64,000 nt of DNA, taken from assembly GCF_002802965.1 (NCBI RefSeq), contig NZ_NXGA01000001.1:3693343-3757342 (forward strand), written 5' to 3'. The notes under the pieces are model-generated. The model was not told the DNA's origin. It was given only the letters and a program-made list of their open reading frames with translations, and did not search any database. This DNA comes from Sporolactobacillus pectinivorans (GTDB taxonomy: Bacteria; Bacillota; Bacilli; Bacillales; Sporolactobacillaceae). Shown in pieces: positions 8,022 to 18,238 of this stretch. Each line of letters starts with the position of its first letter. The first letter of the stretch is position 1. A program made the position numbers and the translations under genes.

Positions 8022-8783
8022 TCAATTTTTATGATTTCGTGCAACAATGAGGAAGCGATGCTCATTGGTTTGCACATATCCTTGCTGCTCTATTTGTTTG
8101 TGCAGAGAATAGAGTGTGTCAAAACAGCGTTCCACAGAAAATCCAGGAAATTCCCATGAAATGATCTTAGCATAGTAGACTAGAGCCCCCACATCATAAA
8201 AGCGCAAATAAGGGAAACTTTCATAGTGTTGCTCCATTTCAAAACCCGCTTTTTCAAAATCTCCAGCAACTTGCTTTAAAGTATTATGCGGATAGGGACG
8301 GTGATACTCTGGAATTAATAATTTGGATAAATCATAGTTGTTATCCGCACCAACCTGTTTCGTAATAAACAAACCGTTAGGCTTCAGTGTCCTTTTAATG
8401 TCACGAACATTTATTCCAGCATGTTGGTTGATAATGACATCAAATGCATGATCCTGACATGGAATATCCGCTTCATGATCACTCTTATAAATGTGTATAC
8501 CTAATGGTTCCAGATGTTTTTCAATTAACTGCACATTAGGGGGCCATGCCTCTGTAACTGACGTTTTTTGATACGGATGATGCAAAGAAAGCAAGAACTC
8601 CCCGCCACCCGTTCCGATATCAAGCAACTGATCATTGGGATTTAAATGGGCTAATACTATTTCTCGATAGTTCCATGGCAAATTCTCACTTTTCCATCTT
8701 CCTCTAAGATGCGAAAAATCCCATCCATGAAAATCAGCTTGTTCTTCCTGTTGCCACAATCTTTTTAAAGTATGTTTATCCAT
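8022..8783 (-). CDS. Class I SAM-dependent methyltransferase
   Basis: 253-residue soluble methyltransferase. Motif I is LLDIGTGGGEFLLSL (about 54-68), motif II lies in SVTEAWPPNV, and FDVIINQHA followed by LKPNGLFITKQVG covers motifs IV and V. A long N-terminal arm (WDFSHLRGRW) and a C-terminal half with many aromatic residues set the substrate, which I cannot name. It lies downstream of the methionyl-tRNA synthetase gene, same strand, 211 bases apart, with an inverted repeat in the gap. RNA or small-molecule methylation are both possible. Confidence 0.82.
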   Translation of the reverse strand: MDKHTLKRLWQQEEQADFHGWDFSHLRGRWKSENLPWNYREIVLAHLNPNDQLLDIGTGGGEFLLSLHHPYQKTSVTEAWPPNVQLIEKHLEPLGIHIYKSDHEADIPCQDHAFDVIINQHAGINVRDIKRTLKPNGLFITKQVGADNNYDLSKLLIPEYHRPYPHNTLKQVAGDFEKAGFEMEQHYESFPYLRFYDVGALVYYAKIISWEFPGFSVERCFDTLYSLHKQIEQQGYVQTNEHRFLIVARNHKN

Positions 8784-8817
8784 AACTACGCCTCCGCTTC
8801 GTATTGATCACACGGAA

Positions 8818-8900
8818 CGGTGCAGTTAACTGCTCACACGTTTTTATTCTTTTCTACATTACTCGATTCAGTCTGTAAGCAGATTAAATTAACTGCACCG
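8818..8900. repeat. 12-bp perfect inverted repeat upstream of the methyltransferase
   Basis: CGGTGCAGTTAA (8818-8829) is matched exactly by TTAACTGCACCG (8889-8900), 59 bases between arms. It sits 35 bases before the methyltransferase start on the minus strand. There is no T run, so it is not a simple terminator; a pair of operator half-sites or an RNA stem in the leader are both possible. Confidence 0.55.
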
Positions 8901-8994
8901 AGTAGCTACCTAGTTTTAATCTCATTTGACAACCTCCCATTTCATGATCATAGTAACATATTATTCATCCTGTATATCTCTACGATTGGAAAAG

Positions 8995-10632
8995 TTATTT
9001 TTTTGATTGTCTGTTCAGACGATCAATTTCCTCGTCAATTTTAGAATGATCAATTGGGGCAAACAGAGGTTCCGCCTTTTCAGGTATTTGTTCCGGGCAA
9101 TCGATCATTTTCCACACAAATGGATTCAGATGAAGGTATCGACCAAGCTTCTCACTGGAAAACGGAAGAAAGGGGGAAAGTAGTTGAGCAAGATTGGCAA
9201 GACTGAAAAGACAGGTATTCAGCGTCTGATAAGCGCTCACTTTATTGATGTGAACCATATTCCATGGCTGTTTTTCATCGAAATATTTATTTAGCCTTCT
9301 TATAAACGAGAACAGATCATTCAGTGCTTCTTTAATTTGTGTTTGTTCAATCAGACGGCCTGTTTGCGCATAAATCTCTTCTACAGATTGTCTCATCTCC
9401 GGATCGACACTGCTCTTTCTAATCTTAAAGTCGTCTAATTTCTCAATGAATTTCAGTGTTCGATTGACCAAGTTTCCATAGGCACCCAGAAGCTCTCCAT
9501 TATGGCTCTCTATAAACGCACGCCATGAAAAATCTGCATCATGCGACTCTGGCGCATTGATCAGCATGAAATAGCGGATACTGTCGGCATCGTAGCGGGA
9601 AAGGATATCGGGAATCCAAACAGCCCAGTTACGGCTTGTTGAGAGCTTCTTTTTTTCAAGGGTAACATATTCATTGGACACAAGGTGTGTTGGCAGTGCC
9701 TTTTTCCCAAGGCACAATAAGATTGCGGGCCAGATAATCGTATGGAATGGAATATTGTCCTTTCCCTGAACATAATAAGAAATGGTCCTTTCATCCCAAA
9801 ACTCAGAGATATCATGACCCGTTTCCTGTGCCCAGCACTCACTCGCCGAATAATAGCCGGATACCGCTTCAATCCAAACATAGACTTTCTTGTCCTCAAA
9901 CCCCTTGACCGGGACGGGCACCCCGACCGGCAGGTCACGAGTCACCGCGCGATCCTGCAAACCTTCATCCAAGTAACGCCGGGTCAGCTGAATGGCATTC
10001 TCCCGCCAGTCTCCTTTCTCCTCTGCCTTTGCCAATAGTTGTCTGAGCTGCGGTTCAAACTGACTTAAGGCAAAATACAAATGACTGACATTGCGAAGTT
10101 CGGGTGTATGGCCGCATATCTTACATGTTGGCTGCAGTAAATCAGTCGGATCAAGAATTGTTGAGCAAGCCTCGCACTGATCTCCACGGGCGTGAGCACC
10201 GCAGTGCGGACAGACTCCTTCTACATAGCGGTCAGGCAGGAACTGCTGACAGTGTGTACAGTACATTTGTTTCGTTTCCTTGAGGTAAATATAGTGATGA
10301 TCATACAGCTGTTTGAAAATCTGCTGCACAATCCTGTGGTGAAGCGGTGTATCCGTTCGTGTATAGCAATCATACGTGAAACCCAGTTTTTCAAAACACG
10401 CCGCAAAGGATTGATGGTATCGATCAGCAATCACTTTCGGCGAAACACCCTCCTGCCTCGCCCGAATCGTAATAGGTGTGCCATTACAGTCGCTGCCAGA
10501 TACGTACAGTACTTTTTCTCCTTTCAAACGATAGTAGCGAGCAAGACAATCTCCCGGAAGTAAGCTGGACAAATGCCCCAGATGAAGTTCACCATTGGCA
10601 TACGGCCAAGCTCCTGCGATTAATACAGCCAT
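8995..10632 (-). CDS. metG: Methionyl-tRNA synthetase
   Basis: 545-residue class I aminoacyl-tRNA synthetase charging tRNA-Met. It has the HIGH box as HLGHLSS (about residue 16), a two-knuckle zinc domain (CTHC, CPHC, CEAC, CKIC, about 125-180) and the KMSKS loop as KKLSTSRN (about 330). The anticodon-binding helical domain with NRTLKF and a C-terminal helix close the protein. There is no C-terminal EMAP-like domain, so it is shorter than the common Bacillus enzyme (about 660). The four-cysteine-pair zinc domain with a K-x-STSRNW loop is typical of the second, MetRS2-like type. The start has a GGAG-type site just upstream. A Met-specific T-box lies in the leader. Confidence 0.95.
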   Translation of the reverse strand: MAVLIAGAWPYANGELHLGHLSSLLPGDCLARYYRLKGEKVLYVSGSDCNGTPITIRARQEGVSPKVIADRYHQSFAACFEKLGFTYDCYTRTDTPLHHRIVQQIFKQLYDHHYIYLKETKQMYCTHCQQFLPDRYVEGVCPHCGAHARGDQCEACSTILDPTDLLQPTCKICGHTPELRNVSHLYFALSQFEPQLRQLLAKAEEKGDWRENAIQLTRRYLDEGLQDRAVTRDLPVGVPVPVKGFEDKKVYVWIEAVSGYYSASECWAQETGHDISEFWDERTISYYVQGKDNIPFHTIIWPAILLCLGKKALPTHLVSNEYVTLEKKKLSTSRNWAVWIPDILSRYDADSIRYFMLINAPESHDADFSWRAFIESHNGELLGAYGNLVNRTLKFIEKLDDFKIRKSSVDPEMRQSVEEIYAQTGRLIEQTQIKEALNDLFSFIRRLNKYFDEKQPWNMVHINKVSAYQTLNTCLFSLANLAQLLSPFLPFSSEKLGRYLHLNPFVWKMIDCPEQIPEKAEPLFAPIDHSKIDEEIDRLNRQSKK

Positions 10633-10755
10633 TTCTCATTCCTCCTTAATTAAAGGCTCTGTTAAAACTCAATGTTGATTTTGCTGCTCCGCGGATCGCC
10701 CGCAGCAAGCGAGCATCAGGGGCGAAAGCAGCAGCAAGTGTAACATAATTAAAAA

Positions 10756-11040
10756 ATCCCCGTCCTTCTGCAATTTGCAAAAGGACGGGGATGTTATCCA
10801 CGTGGTACCACCTGATTTTACCGGCAATTCACACTGCCGACCTTGAAAGTACAGGCATTTGAATACCTAATACTCGGGTTTTGCTAACGGAAACCACTCC
10901 GTCATCTCTAGCCATGCTCATTAATACATGGTTCAATTTGACCGCTCAGAGGCCATCTTTCAGCGTATGGACTTTGCTTCTCTCACCAAATTGAAGCTCT
11001 CTGTGGAAAGTCATACTGCCTACTTCTTCTCGTCATTGCC
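10756..11040 (-). ncRNA. T-box leader, methionine specifier
   Basis: Read on the minus strand, a classic T-box leader precedes metG. Stem I contains AGAGAGCTTC and GGTGAGAG, then the specifier loop GAAAG-ATG-GCCTCTGAGC with codon ATG (10956-10954), matching tRNA-Met. The T-box sequence AGGTGGTACCACGTGG is at 10813-10798. The terminator stem AT CCCCGTCCTT / AAGGACGGGGAT (10792-10756) ends in a T run. Uncharged tRNA-Met should favour the antiterminator and raise synthetase expression. About 120 bases then separate the terminator from the metG start. Confidence 0.95.
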
Positions 11041-11060
11041 AAGATCTTAATTTGTATTCA

Positions 11061-11089
11061 ATTATAGTCACCACGTGATTGGAATGCAA
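11061..11089 (-). promoter_or_regulatory. Promoter of the T-box/metG unit
   Basis: On the minus strand TTGCAT (11089-11084), a 17-base spacer and TATAAT (11066-11061): near-consensus sigma-A promoter ending about 20 bases before the T-box stem I. Confidence 0.8.
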
Positions 11090-11148
11090 CGCCGGTTTCA
11101 TACCCTGTATTCTTAGCAGGGCTGAGCAAGGTTTTCGTCCCTCAAATT

Positions 11149-12786
11149 TTAGTTATTTTTTAACCGTCCGCTAAATTCATAAATCACTGCTTCATATGGG
11201 CGTAACAATAAATGATCCAAATCTCTTGACGAGTCCGGATAATTACTGATCAAGATGCTGATGTCTTCTTTCTTTATTCCTGCTGAATAACGAAAGTCCG
11301 CCGGCTTTTCATAAAAGTTGCAAACAATGAGGAGTATCTGATCATCCATGATACGTTTATACGCGTAGACTTGAGTGTTGTCATGGTCCACCAATTCGTA
11401 TCTGCCTTTGATCAAAATATCATTTTTCTTCCTCAGTGCAATCAGCTTTTGATAATGAAAAAAAACTGAGTCAGGGTCGGCAAGGCTTTGCTCGACATTG
11501 ACCTTGCGATAATTTAGATTGACTTTCATCCAGGGCTGGACTGTTGAAAAGCCGGCATTTTCGCTGGCATTCCATTGCATCGGGGTTCTTGCATTATCCC
11601 TAGCCTTCATATGAATCGATTGCATGATTTCCTCTTCAGAAAATCCGGATGCGATCCGTTCCTTATACATATTCTGCGTTTCGATGTCCGGATAATCATC
11701 AATCGACTCAAAGTCCGCATTGGTCATTCCAATTTCCTCACCCTGGTAAATAAAAGGTGTTCCCTTCATGCCATGCAATAAGGTCGCAAGCATCTTTGCC
11801 GACAATTCACGATATTCGCGACTATTGCCCCATCGTGACACAATGCGCGGCAAGTCATGATTATTCCAGAATAAGCTGTTCCAACCATCTTCAGAAAAAG
11901 AGTTCTGCCATTTGCTCAGTACATCTTTCAAATCGATCAAGACTAATTTTTTTAAATCCCATCTGTGCTTGCCCGGCTGTTTATCCAAATTCATATGTTC
12001 AAATTGAAACACCATATTTATCTCTTTACGTCCTGCATCCGTATAGAGGTGGCCGATCTCCGGCGTTGCTCCCCATGTTTCACCTACAGTGACCAAGTCC
12101 GCTGGGCCAAAAGTATGCTCATTCATTTCTCTGAGATAATGATGAAGCTTTGGTCCATTTTCTTTAATTTTTTTATCCGGGTTCTTCCCAATCAGGTCGA
12201 TGACATCCATTCTGAAACCGCCGATACCCTTTTCAATCCAAAAATTCATCATACTATAGATATCCCGGCGCATGTCCGGATTCTCCCAATTCAGATCCGG
12301 CTGTTGTTCACTGTAGAAATGCAAGTAATATTGCTTTGTCTTTTCGTCATAGGCCCAGGCAGATCCGCCGAAATTCGATGTTAAATCGTTGGGCTGATCT
12401 CTCCAAATATAGTAATCCCGATGCGGATTGTCTTTCGATTTTCTGGATTCGACGAACCATGGATGCTGATCGGAAGTATGATTGACTACCAAATCAATCA
12501 TAATTTTAATGCCCCTTGCCTTACTTTCTCTTATAATGGTATCCATGTCGTCCATGGAACCGTACAGCTTAGAAATTTGGTAATAGTCGCTGATATCATA
12601 ACCATTGTCTACTTGCGGAGATTCATAAACCGGACACAGCCAGATTACATCTGCGCCAAGCAATTTTATATAATCTAATTTCTGAATGATCCCGTTAAGA
12701 TCGCCGATGCCATCATGATTGCCATCTAAGAAACTTTTGGGATAGATTTGATAGACAACACTCTTCTTCCACCAATCGTTCTTCAT
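11149..12786 (-). CDS. GH13 alpha-1,6-glucosidase (DexB/oligo-1,6-glucosidase type)
   Basis: 545-residue intracellular glycoside hydrolase of the GH13 oligo-1,6-glucosidase group. Family regions in order: DLVVNHTSDQH (about 98), GGFRMDVIDLIGK with nucleophile Asp (about 195), VGETWG with acid/base Glu (about 236) and NNHDLPR (about 312). The DVIDLIGK form and the overall length suit glucan 1,6-alpha-glucosidase (dextran glucosidase); trehalose-6-phosphate hydrolase or sucrose isomerase are less likely. ATG has AAAGGAG 8 bases upstream. Last gene of the leftward sugar operon, about 100 bases after the alpha-galactosidase. It would split isomaltose-type or dextrin-like sugars to glucose. Confidence 0.9.
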   Translation of the reverse strand: MKNDWWKKSVVYQIYPKSFLDGNHDGIGDLNGIIQKLDYIKLLGADVIWLCPVYESPQVDNGYDISDYYQISKLYGSMDDMDTIIRESKARGIKIMIDLVVNHTSDQHPWFVESRKSKDNPHRDYYIWRDQPNDLTSNFGGSAWAYDEKTKQYYLHFYSEQQPDLNWENPDMRRDIYSMMNFWIEKGIGGFRMDVIDLIGKNPDKKIKENGPKLHHYLREMNEHTFGPADLVTVGETWGATPEIGHLYTDAGRKEINMVFQFEHMNLDKQPGKHRWDLKKLVLIDLKDVLSKWQNSFSEDGWNSLFWNNHDLPRIVSRWGNSREYRELSAKMLATLLHGMKGTPFIYQGEEIGMTNADFESIDDYPDIETQNMYKERIASGFSEEEIMQSIHMKARDNARTPMQWNASENAGFSTVQPWMKVNLNYRKVNVEQSLADPDSVFFHYQKLIALRKKNDILIKGRYELVDHDNTQVYAYKRIMDDQILLIVCNFYEKPADFRYSAGIKKEDISILISNYPDSSRDLDHLLLRPYEAVIYEFSGRLKNN

Positions 12787-12886
12787 GACTAAGCTCCTTT
12801 ACATCCATTCATCCCTTGAATTTGTTCTTGGTAATTCATTGATAAATCCGACTGGATCATTGATCCAACTGGTTTTATGAAAACAG

Positions 12887-15065
12887 CTACCTTCTTCTAA
12901 ATTGCCAAATGTAGCTTCGAAAATCTCCTTTTTCATCAGGAACGATTATGCCGGTGTTCATGAGCTCGTCACCGCCAAATACATCTCCATTGGCAAGATT
13001 CTCATATAAAGCATCTGAATCGAGACCACGGAACGTAAACGAGTGGAGCACATGTGATGGATCGGCGAGCACTTTAAAGAAAAAACCAATTGCTTCCGAC
13101 TGATCGGGAGCGACAAAACACCAAGCCGCAAACTTCTCTTTAAACGGATTTTCGATTCTGTAAAAGTCCCCAAATTGAATTAAAGGACGAATTTTTTTAT
13201 AAAAGGCTACTTGTTTAGCAACTTCCTCTTTGTCTTCAGCGGCCATTTTCGTGAGATCCAGTTCATAACCAAAGTTGCCTGACATCGCAACATGCCCACG
13301 CATATCCAGCGAGGTCAAGCGTTCAACTTGATGATTTGGCGAAGCTGAAACATGGGCACCCATCGCGATGGCAGGATAAACGACGCTCGTTCCGTATTGA
13401 ATCTTCATCCTGCAGATCGCGTCCGTATTGTCACTTGTCCAAGTCTGAGGCATGTAATAGAGCATCCCCGGATCGAAGCGTCCACCACCGCTGGAACAAC
13501 TCTCAAAAAGAATATCAGGAAAAGCATTTGTGAGTTCGTCGATCAGTTCGTATAGTCCAAGCATGTAGCGATGTGCTGTCTCCCGTTGTCGTTCTGCGGG
13601 CAAAATAGCTGAACCGATTTCTGTCATATGCCGATTCATATCCCATTTTAAATAATTAATTTCCGCATTTGAGAGAACAGCTTTTATTGCATGATATAGG
13701 TAATCACGGACATCCGCTCGTGATAAATCAAGGACGAGCTGATCACGGCTTAGCGATCGTGGGCGATTTGATACATGAAGGCACCAGTCAGGATGTGTAC
13801 GGTATAGGTCGCTGTCAGGAGAAACCATTTCCGGCTCAAACCATAAACCAAACTGAAGCCCCATCTGATGAATCTGCTGGGATAACCAGCTAAGCCCATG
13901 GGGTAGTTTGTGCCGGTCGACGACCCAATCGCCAAGCGAGCTGCTCTCGTTATCACGATGACCGAACCAACCATCATCGAGGACGAATAATTCAATACCA
14001 ACCTGGCTTGCTTCTTTGGCAATGTCCAGCAATTTTTGCTCATTGAGTTTGAAATAGGTCGCTTCCCAATTATTAATCAAAATCGGGCGTAACCGATCAC
14101 GGTATGTTCCGCGCGCGAGCCGTGAGCGATACAGTCGATGGTAAGTTTGTGACATGCCGCTGAGTCCCTGACAGGAATGAACCATAACCACTTCAGGCGC
14201 CTGAAATGATTCTCCAGGATTCAGCTGCCATGCAAAATCGAACGGATTAATGCCGATTGACGCGCGTACTGTCCGGTATTGATCTACTTCAATTTGTGCG
14301 GAAAAGTTACCACTGTAAACCAGGCTGAATCCAAACACCTCGCCATATTCCTCATCTGCATGTTTGCGCATTAATGCGAAAAATGGATCATGCTGTGGAC
14401 TGCTGGCACCACGTGAACTTGTAATAACCTGTGTTTCCTCAAAGAGCGGATGCCGATTTATTTTCCGTTCATCATTATGCGTCCCATAGAACGTCAGGCT
14501 ATCAAAACGATCATCTGGAAAATCGACACTGGCGCTCAACACACGCAACAAACGAAGTGGCGTCTGTCCTTTATTTTCGATTCGAACTGATCTTGTGATC
14601 ACGTCAAAATCACGAAAAGAGGAATAAGTGAGAACCACGGAAAGTCCCGTCACCTGATCCTGTAGGACGAGATCTAGTGATTGTGCTTCCTGATCATCCT
14701 CAACATAAGTCGCCGGAAGTCCGGACAATTTTTTCTTTCCTTCATAGACACGGTGTCCGGTATAACGCAGATCTGTTACTGTCGCCCCATTTTCCTGCTG
14801 CACTTGATAAGCAGGATGCGATAATCGCCATTTCCATAAGCCGGATATTCCATTGGCAATGTGCTCAGAGTAAATTCTTTTTTTTCTGTATCTGCATAGG
14901 GTGCAAAAGATCTTGGAGCATATATTATTGGGCGGCTTTCCCGATAGGTCTGAATTTTTTTCCCCAATAAAGATGCAGTAAATATCCGTTTACAATCTGT
15001 ATGACATAGCTTGTATTTCCCGTTTGCAAATGAAAAATATGACGTTGTGTATCACAGTCAATCAA
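12887..15065 (-). pseudogene. GH36 alpha-galactosidase split by two single-base shifts
   Basis: In three successive frames this encodes a complete GH36 alpha-galactosidase of about 726 residues (raffinose, melibiose, stachyose side chains). Catalytic residues are intact: nucleophile Asp in YLKWDMNRHM and acid/base Asp in TSDNTDAI. The start is TTG at 15065, with GGAGG 8 bases upstream. Frame 1 ends after YWGKKF at an A7 run (14961-14955); adding one A restores KKIQTYRESRP. Frame 2 ends near YGNGDYR (about 14820); one missing base restores HPAYQVQQENG. An internal start at or below 14803 would give only a 638-residue truncated protein. Either a recent pseudogene or two sequencing indels. Operon position between scrK and the GH13 gene. 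Confidence 0.85.
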
Positions 15066-15146
15066 ACGATATACCTCCATATATGATTCTTTTAATGGAC
15101 ATCTTTCTCCACCAACTTTTTCCACAACTCAGTTCCGTTAATCCGT

Positions 15147-16010
15147 TCAGCCCTCGAGTTTTTTCTTGGCAAGCAATAAACCACCGATGATACCTGCCTG
15201 ATTGTTGAGACCGACAGGCTGGATATACATTTCCAAATCAGGGACTTCAACATAGTCGTTGAGCATAGCATGAAATTCGTTTCTGATTAATTTGAATATC
15301 TGTTTCTGTTTCATGAGACCGCCACCAAGAATAATACGCTCAGGCCGTAAAATTAAGGTGTAGCTGATCAGTGCCTGAGCCAGATAATAAGCCTCTAATT
15401 CCCATACGAAAGATTGGTCGGCAAGTTCAACGCCCTTCTTGCCCCAGCGCTTCTCGACAGCCGGACCCGAAGCCATACCCTCAAGACAGTTTTTATGAAA
15501 AGGACAAATTCCTTCAAATCGATCTTCGGGATGGCGCTTAATGAATACATGCCCCATCTCAGGGTGGCTGAATGCACTTAGAATCTGTCCATTATTTATA
15601 AATCCTCCACCGATACCAGTACCAATTGTAAGGTAGAGGCAACTTGTGATCCCGCGCGCATTTCCTAACAAATATTCACCGTAGCCCGCTGCATTGACAT
15701 CCGTTGTCCATGCAATCGGCACATTGAATTTTTGCTTTAAGGATCCGACAAAATTATAATCTCGCCAAAACGATTTGGGTGTCGACGTAATAGATCCAAA
15801 AGTCTCTGATTTTTCATCGACATCAATCGGTCCAAAAGATCCGACACCAATCGCATCTATTTGATAACGAGAAAAGAAGTTAAAAATCTGTTCCATAGTT
15901 TCATCGGGTTTTGTGGTCGGAACGGTCACTGTATCGATAATGTCCATTTGTTCATCACCCACTGCGGCAATGAACTTTGTTCCACCCGCTTCTATTGAAC
16001 CTAATAACAT
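15147..16010 (-). CDS. scrK: ROK-family fructokinase
   Basis: 287-residue ATP-dependent fructokinase. It begins MLLGSIEAGGTKF, the ROK phosphate-binding start, with AGGAG 8 bases upstream of ATG 16010; a GTG three codons earlier overlaps that site and is rejected. TIGTGIGGGFINNG (about 130) is the second phosphate loop. The zinc/ROK signature follows as HPEMGHVFIKRHPED and CPFHKNCLEGMASGPA, with His and three Cys as ligands. It phosphorylates the fructose released by sucrose-6-phosphate hydrolase. Located 52 bases after scrA on the same strand, and therefore second gene of the sucrose operon. Confidence 0.94.
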   Translation of the reverse strand: MLLGSIEAGGTKFIAAVGDEQMDIIDTVTVPTTKPDETMEQIFNFFSRYQIDAIGVGSFGPIDVDEKSETFGSITSTPKSFWRDYNFVGSLKQKFNVPIAWTTDVNAAGYGEYLLGNARGITSCLYLTIGTGIGGGFINNGQILSAFSHPEMGHVFIKRHPEDRFEGICPFHKNCLEGMASGPAVEKRWGKKGVELADQSFVWELEAYYLAQALISYTLILRPERIILGGGLMKQKQIFKLIRNEFHAMLNDYVEVPDLEMYIQPVGLNNQAGIIGGLLLAKKKLEG

Positions 16011-16062
16011 GCGATCCACTCCTAAAAAATTGTCAACTAATAATCAACATACATGCTCTTTT

Positions 16063-18015
16063 TTACTTTGCAGTCACAGCAATTAATGGGCTTGCCGGCG
16101 CAACATGTTCATGCGTAATGCGTTCAACCGAAGCGTACTCTGCCGTATTCGTAATGACTGTGATGACAGCCGGATCGTAACCAAGTGCTTTAATCTTGTC
16201 TAAGTCAAAATGGCATAGTTGATCACCTTTGCGTATCTGTTGATCCTTCTTAACGAAGCTTTCAAAATGTTCACCATTTAAATTCACTGTATCAATTCCA
16301 ATATGGATAAGTACTTCGGCCCCACTGTCTGTTTTAATGCCATAGGCATGATGTGTCGGATACGCCACGGTCACCACACCGTCGCACGGCGCATAAACAT
16401 CCCCGTTTTCTGGAATGATGGCGGCACCTCTTCCCATAAATTCAGAGGAGAATACCTTGTCATTCACTTCTTTAAGACTGTGCGGGTCACCGGATACCGG
16501 TGCATAAACGATTTCGTCAAGAAGTTGAGTGCCTGCTGCCAACGATTCAATATCTTCTTCGGTCGATACTTGCGGATGGCTGCCCTCTGCGGCAGTCTCT
16601 GTTACCATGACACGCTTTCCGTAAATAAATGTGGAGAAAAAAGCAATAACAAAGCTAATCAATGCACTGAAAAGAAACGCGGTGATCGACTGTGACCGGA
16701 TACAGATGAACCCGATTACACTTGCCGGTCCCATAGAAACAGATAGGACATGAAACAAGCCAATAAATATTGACGCAACGCCTGAGCCAATCATGGCACA
16801 AACAAATGGATATTTTAGTTTCAAATTAACACCAAAAATGGCGGGTTCGGTAATGCCCAGCATGGCCGAAATACTTGAAGAAGACGCAAGACTTTTCTGT
16901 TTTTTATTTTTCGTGATAAAGAACACTGCAAGGCACGCTGCGCCTTGAGCAATATTGGCCATTGATGCAATCGGAAAGATGAACGAACCGCCGGTTTTTG
17001 CTATATCCGCGAGCAATGTCGTCTCAATTGCTGGGAAGCTCTGGTGCAGTCCTGTAATGACAATCGCTGAATAAAAGGTACCGAAAACGAGCGTACCAAT
17101 AGGTCCTGTCGTGTTGTACAGCCACATAATCCCTGTTGTCAAACCGTTGCTGACTTCACGCATTACAGGGCCGACTAAGATAAAGGTTAAAAAGCCGGTA
17201 ATGATAATGGCAAGCATTGGCGTGAATGTGAAATCGAACGCCTTTGAAATGCGTTTGTGAAAGAATTGTTCCAACTTTGCCAGAATAAAAGAGACAACCA
17301 GCACAGGAAGAACCGAACCTTGATAACCCGCCTGTGCAACATGCAGTCCAAAAAGATTCCAGTAAGCAAGCTTTCCGGAAGCTGCCGCTGTTGCTACCTC
17401 ATATCCGCTAGTAAGCGCGGGATGAACCATAATCATGGCCATTGCTGCGCCTAAATAAGGATTTCCGCCAAAGCGTTTCGTTGCCGAAAACCCAACCAAA
17501 ATCGGCAAAAAGATAAACGGAGCTGCAGACATCGTATTAATGAAGTCGGCAATACCCTTTAGTCCCGGATAAATTTCGACAATTGATTTAGCGGTAAAAA
17601 GATGTTCCGCAGTAAGCACATTATTGAGAGCCATGAGCAGGCCGCCGGCAACCAGCGCTGGAATAATCGGGACAAAAATATCCGATAAAACTTTGATAAA
17701 TTGCATAAATATATTTCCCTTAGGACCGCTAAACGCCTGGTTGACATCTTCCTTAGTCATATCTGGCAAACCTGCTAACTTAATCAGTTCATCGTACACT
17801 TTATCAACGTCTCCGGGGCCGATAATGATTTGAAACTGGCCATTTGTCTTGAATGTCCCTTTAACATCGGGGTGTTCATCTAATGCTGTTTGATTTATCT
17901 TCGACTCATCCTTGATTACAAGACGCAGCCTGGTGGCACAGTGCGCAGCTGCCTGAATATTTTCCTTGCCACTGAGGGCAGTCAATACATCTTGAGCAAC
18001 TTTTACATGGTTCAT
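16063..18015 (-). CDS. scrA: PTS sucrose-specific EIIBCA permease
   Basis: 650-residue membrane permease that imports and phosphorylates sucrose to sucrose-6-phosphate. EIIB is at the N-terminus (phospho-Cys in [11 protein letters not shown], about residue 26). EIIC spans roughly 105-460 with about ten membrane segments. EIIA follows a linker, with the phospho-His in [14 protein letters not shown] (about 575). Sucrose rather than beta-glucoside specificity is inferred from neighbours scrB, scrK and scrR; trehalose-type EIIBC is the main alternative. ATG 18015 has AAAGGG 8 bases upstream. First gene of the leftward operon; promoter and cre-like site lie in its leader. Confidence 0.92.
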   Translation of the reverse strand: MNHVKVAQDVLTALSGKENIQAAAHCATRLRLVIKDESKINQTALDEHPDVKGTFKTNGQFQIIIGPGDVDKVYDELIKLAGLPDMTKEDVNQAFSGPKGNIFMQFIKVLSDIFVPIIPALVAGGLLMALNNVLTAEHLFTAKSIVEIYPGLKGIADFINTMSAAPFIFLPILVGFSATKRFGGNPYLGAAMAMIMVHPALTSGYEVATAAASGKLAYWNLFGLHVAQAGYQGSVLPVLVVSFILAKLEQFFHKRISKAFDFTFTPMLAIIITGFLTFILVGPVMREVSNGLTTGIMWLYNTTGPIGTLVFGTFYSAIVITGLHQSFPAIETTLLADIAKTGGSFIFPIASMANIAQGAACLAVFFITKNKKQKSLASSSSISAMLGITEPAIFGVNLKLKYPFVCAMIGSGVASIFIGLFHVLSVSMGPASVIGFICIRSQSITAFLFSALISFVIAFFSTFIYGKRVMVTETAAEGSHPQVSTEEDIESLAAGTQLLDEIVYAPVSGDPHSLKEVNDKVFSSEFMGRGAAIIPENGDVYAPCDGVVTVAYPTHHAYGIKTDSGAEVLIHIGIDTVNLNGEHFESFVKKDQQIRKGDQLCHFDLDKIKALGYDPAVITVITNTAEYASVERITHEHVAPASPLIAVTAK

Positions 18016-18048
18016 TTTGTACACCCTTTCAAAAATCGTTTCATTTTT

Positions 18049-18062
18049 TGCAAGCGCTTTAT
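18049..18062. promoter_or_regulatory. cre-like / LacI-family operator in the scrA leader
   Basis: TGCAAGCGCTTTAT matches the central AAGCGCTT of the CcpA catabolite-responsive element and lies immediately after the scrA -10 region, where binding would block transcription. A second box, AAAATCGTTTCA (18033-18044), resembles sucrose-repressor half-sites. Assignment to CcpA or ScrR is by pattern only. Confidence 0.65.
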
Positions 18063-18066
18063 TATT

Positions 18067-18094
18067 AATATACGCTCATTTTCTTATATGTCAA
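18067..18094 (-). promoter_or_regulatory. scrA promoter
   Basis: On the minus strand TTGACA (18094-18089), a 16-base spacer and TATATT (18072-18067). The cre-like box starts within about 5 bases downstream. Confidence 0.7.
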
Positions 18095-18164
18095 TCGTAC
18101 GTCATAAAATTATTTAAATCCATCTTAATATGCTTTATAAATTGTGTTTATTAATGCTATACGT

Positions 18165-18215
18165 TTGACACATATTTAGATAGGGAGTAAATTAACATTT
18201 AAGATAGCGTTTTCT
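18165..18215 (+). promoter_or_regulatory. scrB promoter with catabolite-type operator
   Basis: TTGACA (18165-18170), a 17-base spacer and TAAATT (18188-18193), followed by AAGATAGCGTTTTCT (18201-18215), a second AGCGTT-centred operator-like box. Divergent promoters with paired operators fit co-repression of scrA and scrB. Confidence 0.6.
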
Positions 18216-18238
18216 TCATAAGTGGAGGTCCTTTAAAA

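Noticed and set aside
10192..10563. 123-codon plus-strand frame
   Set aside because: Antisense shadow of the methionyl-tRNA synthetase gene, without start signals.
11149..12786. Trehalose-6-phosphate hydrolase as identity of the GH13 enzyme
   Set aside because: Motif form DVIDLIGK and the sucrose/galactoside context favour an alpha-1,6-glucosidase; no trehalose PTS gene is nearby.
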